Positions 60,151-64,000 of a stretch of 64,000 nucleotides of DNA are shown in pieces. The notes under the pieces are model-generated. The model was not told the origin of the DNA. It searched no databases and worked only from the letters and a program-made list of their open reading frames with translations. Source of the stretch: an uncultured Saprospiraceae bacterium (GTDB lineage Bacteria > Bacteroidota > Bacteroidia > Chitinophagales > Saprospiraceae). Position numbers and translations under genes: made by a program. Each line of letters opens with the position of its first letter. Within the stretch, counting starts at the first letter, position 1. The stretch is taken from the NCBI GenBank assembly GCA_937928045.1, contig CALFWO010000037.1, positions 1 to 64,000 on the forward strand. Reading direction: 5' to 3'.

Positions 60151-60194
60151 ATTTCAGGTTTCGAAGTGTAAATTTAAGCCAAATTAAGCTTTTA

Positions 60195-61115
60195 ATGGAG
60201 GGTATCAATAAGAATAATAAGCTGCCAGTTTCAGCCGGTTTGACAATATTTTTGTTAATCATAGTTGTACTGCTCACTTCGTTAGTCGGTCTATTAATAT
60301 TAGCTTCATTCGCATATTTCAAAGGAATTCCATTTTCCGAATTGGGTAATCAGCTTTCAATTAACTCGTCTTCTAATGAGCGATATATGACCAGATTTCT
60401 GGTTATTCAAAACCATCTTTTCACCTTTATATTTCCTACGTTGATCGCCAGCTGGTTGATTTTTAGATCTGATTGGAAGAGAATGTTAGGATTTAGAACT
60501 ATAAAAAGAGTTTTTAATCCTTTTCTCGGCGCGGCTTTTCTTGTTCTTGCAATACCGATGACAGCCGTCTTGTATCTGGTCAATCAAAAAATTCCCTTAC
60601 CAGCCTTTGTACTGGATATGGAATCTTCAACAAATCAAATGATTCAATCCATTCTCATTGCCGATACAGGTTTTGAAATGGCTTTCAATGTATTTTTAAT
60701 AGGCATGTTGCCAGCATTTGGTGAGGAAATTTTATTTAGAGGATTTCTTCAGCGACAATTTAGTCGATTTGCGCAAAGTCATCATTATGGCATTCTATTT
60801 TCTGCTTTCCTTTTTTCTGCAATTCACATGCAATTTCAAGGATTTTTGCCAAGATTCTTTCTTGGTGGCTTACTAGGATACTTACTTTATTGGACAGGAA
60901 ATATTTGGATTCCTATTATCGCCCATTTTGCTCATAATGCTTTTCAAGTCATAGCGGTTTATATTAGTGAAGAAAACATTCAAGAGATGGATTTGGCCGC
61001 TATAGAAATTGCTCCGCTGCCACAACTCGTAATTTTTACTAGCTTAGCTCTACTTATAGGTTATTACATTTATCAGGTCAATAAAGGAAATAGACTTAGT
61101 TTACTACGGCCATGA
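60195..61115 (+). CDS. CPBP (CAAX-type) intramembrane metalloprotease
   Basis: 306 residues from the ATG at 60195. An earlier in-frame ATG at 60114 would run through the start of pdxJ and puts a polar stretch ahead of the first membrane helix, so it is rejected. Multi-pass, about eight hydrophobic segments. The Abi/CPBP motifs are intact: GEEILFRG (E-E-x(3)-R), SAIHM and PIIAHFAHNAF. Its substrate is unknown. It overlaps cdsA by the ATGA junction, so the two are translationally coupled and may act together at the membrane. Confidence 0.9.
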   Translation: MEGINKNNKLPVSAGLTIFLLIIVVLLTSLVGLLILASFAYFKGIPFSELGNQLSINSSSNERYMTRFLVIQNHLFTFIFPTLIASWLIFRSDWKRMLGFRTIKRVFNPFLGAAFLVLAIPMTAVLYLVNQKIPLPAFVLDMESSTNQMIQSILIADTGFEMAFNVFLIGMLPAFGEEILFRGFLQRQFSRFAQSHHYGILFSAFLFSAIHMQFQGFLPRFFLGGLLGYLLYWTGNIWIPIIAHFAHNAFQVIAVYISEENIQEMDLAAIEIAPLPQLVIFTSLALLIGYYIYQVNKGNRLSLLRP

Positions 61116-61951
61116 GGGGATTAAATCAAAGAATAATTACTGCTGTTTTTTTTGTCATAGTAATGATGGGTGGGCTTTTTGCTGGGAGATACCCGTTTGT
61201 ATTACTTTTCGCTGTAATTACAGCACTATGTCTTTGGGAGTTTCTGGGTTTGACATTAGAAACTGGAAAGCAAAGAAGGGATAAGGGGCGAAAAATACTG
61301 GGTGTTATTTTAGGATTAACGCCGTTTCTACTGATTTCAATCTATCATCTCGGATGGATTAATAATCCAGAAGCTTTTATTACCGCATCCTTATTGCTCA
61401 TATTTCCATCTATATTCTTGATTTTCATCTATGAACTTTATACTAAATCTGAAAATCCGTTCACTAATATTGCCTTTATTCTATTAGGGCTAGTTTACAT
61501 TGGCGTACCTTTTTCCTTAGTAGATATTCTTGCCTTTCGAGCCGATGACTTTCAAGCCAAATTGATATTTGGAATACTATTGCTTACCTGGTCTAATGAT
61601 ACAGGAGCGTATTTAGTTGGATCAATGATTGGAAAGACACCTTTATTGCCCAGAATTTCTCCGAATAAGACATGGGAAGGAAGTATCGGAGGATTAGTTG
61701 TAACACTTTGCATCTCTTTGTTGTTATACTACTTTATTGGACTAATAACCTTGTCAAATTGGGTCACCTTAGCCTTGATAGTTAGCGTTTTCGGTTCTTT
61801 TGGAGACTTAATTGAATCGATGTTGAAAAGGAGTTTAGGAAAAAAAGATAGCGGTAATTTATTGCCAGGACACGGTGGAATTCTTGATCGATTCGATGCT
61901 TTTATCTTTCTAATTCCTTTTGCAGCCGCTTACTTACTTTGGATAAGGTAA
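61112..61951 (+). CDS. cdsA: Phosphatidate cytidylyltransferase
   Basis: 279 residues, about eight membrane segments. The CdsA signature is complete near the end: S-M-L-K-R at the start, KKDSGNLLPGHGGILDRFD at the close. It makes CDP-diacylglycerol from phosphatidate and CTP. It sits between the CPBP protease (overlap) and psd (36-base gap), forming a phospholipid operon. Confidence 0.96.
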   Translation: MRGLNQRIITAVFFVIVMMGGLFAGRYPFVLLFAVITALCLWEFLGLTLETGKQRRDKGRKILGVILGLTPFLLISIYHLGWINNPEAFITASLLLIFPSIFLIFIYELYTKSENPFTNIAFILLGLVYIGVPFSLVDILAFRADDFQAKLIFGILLLTWSNDTGAYLVGSMIGKTPLLPRISPNKTWEGSIGGLVVTLCISLLLYYFIGLITLSNWVTLALIVSVFGSFGDLIESMLKRSLGKKDSGNLLPGHGGILDRFDAFIFLIPFAAAYLLWIR

Positions 61952-61987
61952 TCCCAACCGAGATTTATTGATTAAATTTGTGGTTCT

Positions 61988-62641
61988 ATGATATTGAGAA
62001 TTCATAAAGAGGGTAAAAGAATATTGTTAACGGCAGTAGTTCTTTTTTCGATAATTATTGCGCTGGTTGGTTATTTTGCTTCAAATTTAACAGTCATTGT
62101 ATCTGTTGTACTCACTATACTTTTCTTAGCAATCTTACAATTTTTTAGAAACCCTGTTCGGGAAATTCATGTGGCAGATAACGATATAGTCTATGCTCCC
62201 GCTGATGGCAAAATTGTCGTTATTGAAGAGACTCAAGAGACAGAGTATTTTAAGGCACCTAGAATTCAGGTTTCCATATTTATGAGTCCTACGAACGTTC
62301 ATGTTAATAGAAATCCTATTAGTGGTACTGTTAATTACTTTAAATATCACCCCGGAAAATATCTTGTCGCATGGCATCCAAAAAGTTCTTTGGAAAACGA
62401 AAGAACGACGGTAGTAATCGGCAATGGGTCTGAAGAGATTTTATTAAGACAAATAGCTGGAGCGATGGCAAAAAGAATTGTAAATTATCTCAATGTAGGT
62501 GACGAAGTAGAACAAGGGACAGATATGGGTTTCATTAAGTTTGGTTCAAGAGTAGACTTATTTTTGCCTTTAAACACGAAATTAAATGTAAATATTGGAG
62601 ATAAAGTGAAAGGAAATAAAACCATTATTGCTCGCTTATAA
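61988..62641 (+). CDS. psd: Phosphatidylserine decarboxylase, short type
   Basis: 217 residues of the short (PSD-A) type. Two membrane helices at the start (about 12-30 and 34-52). A proposed autocleavage site, FGS with S187 becoming the pyruvoyl group, lies in IKFGSRVDLFLP. D73 (YAPADGK) and H105 (NVHVNR) complete the usual triad. It converts phosphatidylserine to phosphatidylethanolamine. A phosphatidylserine synthase gene is not visible. It overlaps the convergent bioY by six bases. Confidence 0.94.
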   Translation: MILRIHKEGKRILLTAVVLFSIIIALVGYFASNLTVIVSVVLTILFLAILQFFRNPVREIHVADNDIVYAPADGKIVVIEETQETEYFKAPRIQVSIFMSPTNVHVNRNPISGTVNYFKYHPGKYLVAWHPKSSLENERTTVVIGNGSEEILLRQIAGAMAKRIVNYLNVGDEVEQGTDMGFIKFGSRVDLFLPLNTKLNVNIGDKVKGNKTIIARL

Positions 62642-63184
62642 CGCAGATACGTTTTCTTTAATCTTTAATTTTCCCACCAAATACATAGTAAATATTCCAA
62701 TTCCAACTTTGGCCAAAGCCCCTATCCAGAAAGGGAAAAAACCATATTCTAAGGCTTTATCGAAACCAAAAAGATAAGTAAGCCAGGTAATTCCAAACAA
62801 TAGTATTACTATAGTCCCGCCAATATTAATTAAAGCAATGACAGAAAGTTTTTCTTTTTTGAAATTTAATTTTATAAAATAAATTATAATCGCGGCAAAT
62901 AAAAAACCAACTAAAAAACCGCCAGAACCGCTAGTAAATTTATCCCATCCAAAAGATCCTTCTGCAAAAATCGGCAATCCTAATCCTCCAAAAATTAGGT
63001 ATAAAAAAACTGCGACAATGCCGAAGTACTTCTTGCTATAAAACGCAACAAGAATAACTCCCAAAGTCTGTCCGGTAATAGGAATATTTATTTGTGAAAT
63101 AGAAAATTCGAAAGTGATCTGTGCACTGATTGCAATAGCAATTATTCCTAACAAAGGCTGAACGAAGCTTTTAATGAGTTCCAT
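62636..63184 (-). CDS. bioY: Biotin transporter substrate-binding subunit BioY
   Basis: 182 residues, six hydrophobic segments, with the family features SISQINIPITGQTLGVILVA, YLIFGGLGLPIFAEG and GGFLVGFLFAA. It is the S-component of the energy-coupling-factor biotin transporter; no ECF ATPase or T-component is in the window, so it may use a shared module or work alone. It follows a lipoprotein gene (17-base gap) and lysS on the same strand. Confidence 0.94.
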   Translation of the reverse strand: MELIKSFVQPLLGIIAIAISAQITFEFSISQINIPITGQTLGVILVAFYSKKYFGIVAVFLYLIFGGLGLPIFAEGSFGWDKFTSGSGGFLVGFLFAAIIIYFIKLNFKKEKLSVIALINIGGTIVILLFGITWLTYLFGFDKALEYGFFPFWIGALAKVGIGIFTMYLVGKLKIKENVSAL

Positions 63185-63201
63185 TTGTTCATAAGAAAAT
63201 A

Positions 63202-63867
63202 CTATTGAACTGCCAATTTCCTGAGCTGATTAGGATTTAAAAACCCGGCTAGTTCATGTACATCGTCAATTGGTATGTTTATACTTTGTATCGCAAAAAT
63301 CCATCTATTGTCTATAATGTATTCAAAGTTATTAGCATTGCTCTTACGTATGACTCTTTCATATGCTGGAAATCCTCCAAAAGTTCTAGTCCTTTCGTAG
63401 AAATCTTTTTCTTCCCTGTTAATAACTCGGTTTGTCCAATTGGCCAATCCAATAAGCACTCTTGGCGAACCTCCCGTATCTGTAAAGTTGATTCTAGCTA
63501 CTTGTTTACCATTTCTGTATTCATTCTTCACGAATGTAGTTGGAGCAGACAACAAATTATTGGTCTCGCCTCCCCTAGAAAATACACTGAACTTTCCTAT
63601 TCCATCAGGAAAAAGTGATTGAACTTGGTCTACAGATAATAACTTTTTTTCTTCTGCCACTTCTTTACCTCTTACAATATTCTTTAAATCCACTTGCTTT
63701 TGAGTGCTATTGGCTAGACCTCCATTCACCTCATTTACAACATCTTGTTCATTGAAAGATGTTCCTTTTCCCGCTGGTGCAACTGCTGACTTAGAATCTT
63801 TTACTGCTTGATCACTACAAGAATAAATGCTGATTAAGATTGTAAGTAGAAAAATTAACTGTTTCAT
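63202..63867 (-). CDS. Unrecognised lipoprotein between lysS and bioY
   Basis: 221 residues. The signal peptide ends in IYSC (C17). After a low-complexity linker (to about 60) comes a globular domain with VQSLFPDGIGKFSVFSRGG, VARINFTDTGG and ERTRTFGGFPAYERVIRK. I do not recognise the family. It starts 11 bases after the lysS stop, so it is probably co-transcribed with lysS and bioY. Confidence 0.8.
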   Translation of the reverse strand: MKQLIFLLTILISIYSCSDQAVKDSKSAVAPAGKGTSFNEQDVVNEVNGGLANSTQKQVDLKNIVRGKEVAEEKKLLSVDQVQSLFPDGIGKFSVFSRGGETNNLLSAPTTFVKNEYRNGKQVARINFTDTGGSPRVLIGLANWTNRVINREEKDFYERTRTFGGFPAYERVIRKSNANNFEYIIDNRWIFAIQSINIPIDDVHELAGFLNPNQLRKLAVQ

Positions 63868-63878
63868 TTTCTATAGGT

Positions 63879-64000
63879 TTATTCTCCTTCCGCCTCGGCT
63901 TCAGGAACTGGTTTAGATTCTGGCTTCATTTGTGGGAAAAACAAAACATCTTGAATCGAATTCGAATTGGTCATTACCATAGCTAACCTATCCATTCCTA
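63879..64000 (-). CDS. lysS: Lysyl-tRNA synthetase, 3' end only
   Basis: The last 40 codons on the minus strand. The class II motif 3 segment GMDRLAMVMTNSNSIQDV and LFFPQM are typical of the LysS C-terminus, followed by a short acidic tail (PESKPVPEAEAEGE). The rest lies beyond the right edge. It charges tRNA-Lys in the cytosol. Confidence 0.93.
   Translation of the reverse strand, partial: GMDRLAMVMTNSNSIQDVLFFPQMKPESKPVPEAEAEGE

Noticed and set aside
60114-60194. Longer start for the CPBP protease
   Set aside because: It would overlap pdxJ and place a polar extension before the first membrane helix; ATG 60195 gives a normal start.

Overview
The window is a chromosomal segment of a member of the Bacteroidota, most likely close to the Saprospiria (Lewinella/Saprospira-like). 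The DNA is AT-rich. Several gene starts are preceded by the Bacteroidota -7 box TAnnTTTG. Secreted proteins carry type IX secretion (T9SS) C-terminal domains of type A (8092-14838) and the gliding-associated CHU_C type (28835-31633). SusC/SusD pairs and a TPP-riboswitch-controlled TonB receptor are present. The informational genes lie in the order usual for the phylum: tRNA-Thr, -Tyr, -Gly, -Thr, tuf, tRNA-Trp, secE, nusG, rplKAJL, rpoBC. The genus is inference; no rRNA gene is in the window.

Region 1 (1-21 kb) is surface and secretion territory. A giant repeat protein runs off the left edge (2372 codons visible, GTG start). It is followed by an M23 peptidase, a 2248-residue secreted metzincin protease with 22 PKD domains in 11 dyads, two unrecognised lipoproteins, a 1137-residue unrecognised exported protein and a small outer-membrane barrel.

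Region 2 (21-32.3 kb) mixes vitamin and housekeeping genes. It holds a TPP-riboswitch-controlled TonB receptor (probable thiamine uptake), a NadR-like P-loop kinase, an unknown conserved protein, era and der, the last two dTDP-rhamnose genes, a large CHU_C surface protein and riboflavin synthase. der has no ATG, GTG or TTG in frame ahead of its first P-loop and appears to start at ATC.

Region 3 (32.3-47.8 kb) is the transcription/translation super-operon on the minus strand, bounded by an intrinsic terminator after rpoC and a perfect -7 box at 46304-46311. Strong hairpins without T-tracts sit at both the rplL/rpoB and rpoB/rpoC junctions, and a structured leader precedes rplK. hpf and xerC lie upstream.

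Region 4 (47.9-59.2 kb) is a nutrient-uptake locus: SusC, two tandem near-duplicate SusD-like lipoproteins each followed by its own terminator, an FG-GAP/UnbV lipoprotein and an M14 carboxypeptidase lipoprotein. A TonB C-terminal-domain protein without a membrane anchor lies beside it. Region 5 (59.4-64 kb) holds pdxJ, a CPBP membrane protease, the phospholipid genes cdsA and psd, bioY, a lipoprotein and the 3' end of lysS.

No CRISPR array, prophage, insertion sequence or recognisable defence system was seen. The observations most worth checking are the der start codon, the giant repeat proteins, the hairpins between the RNA polymerase genes and the SusD duplication.
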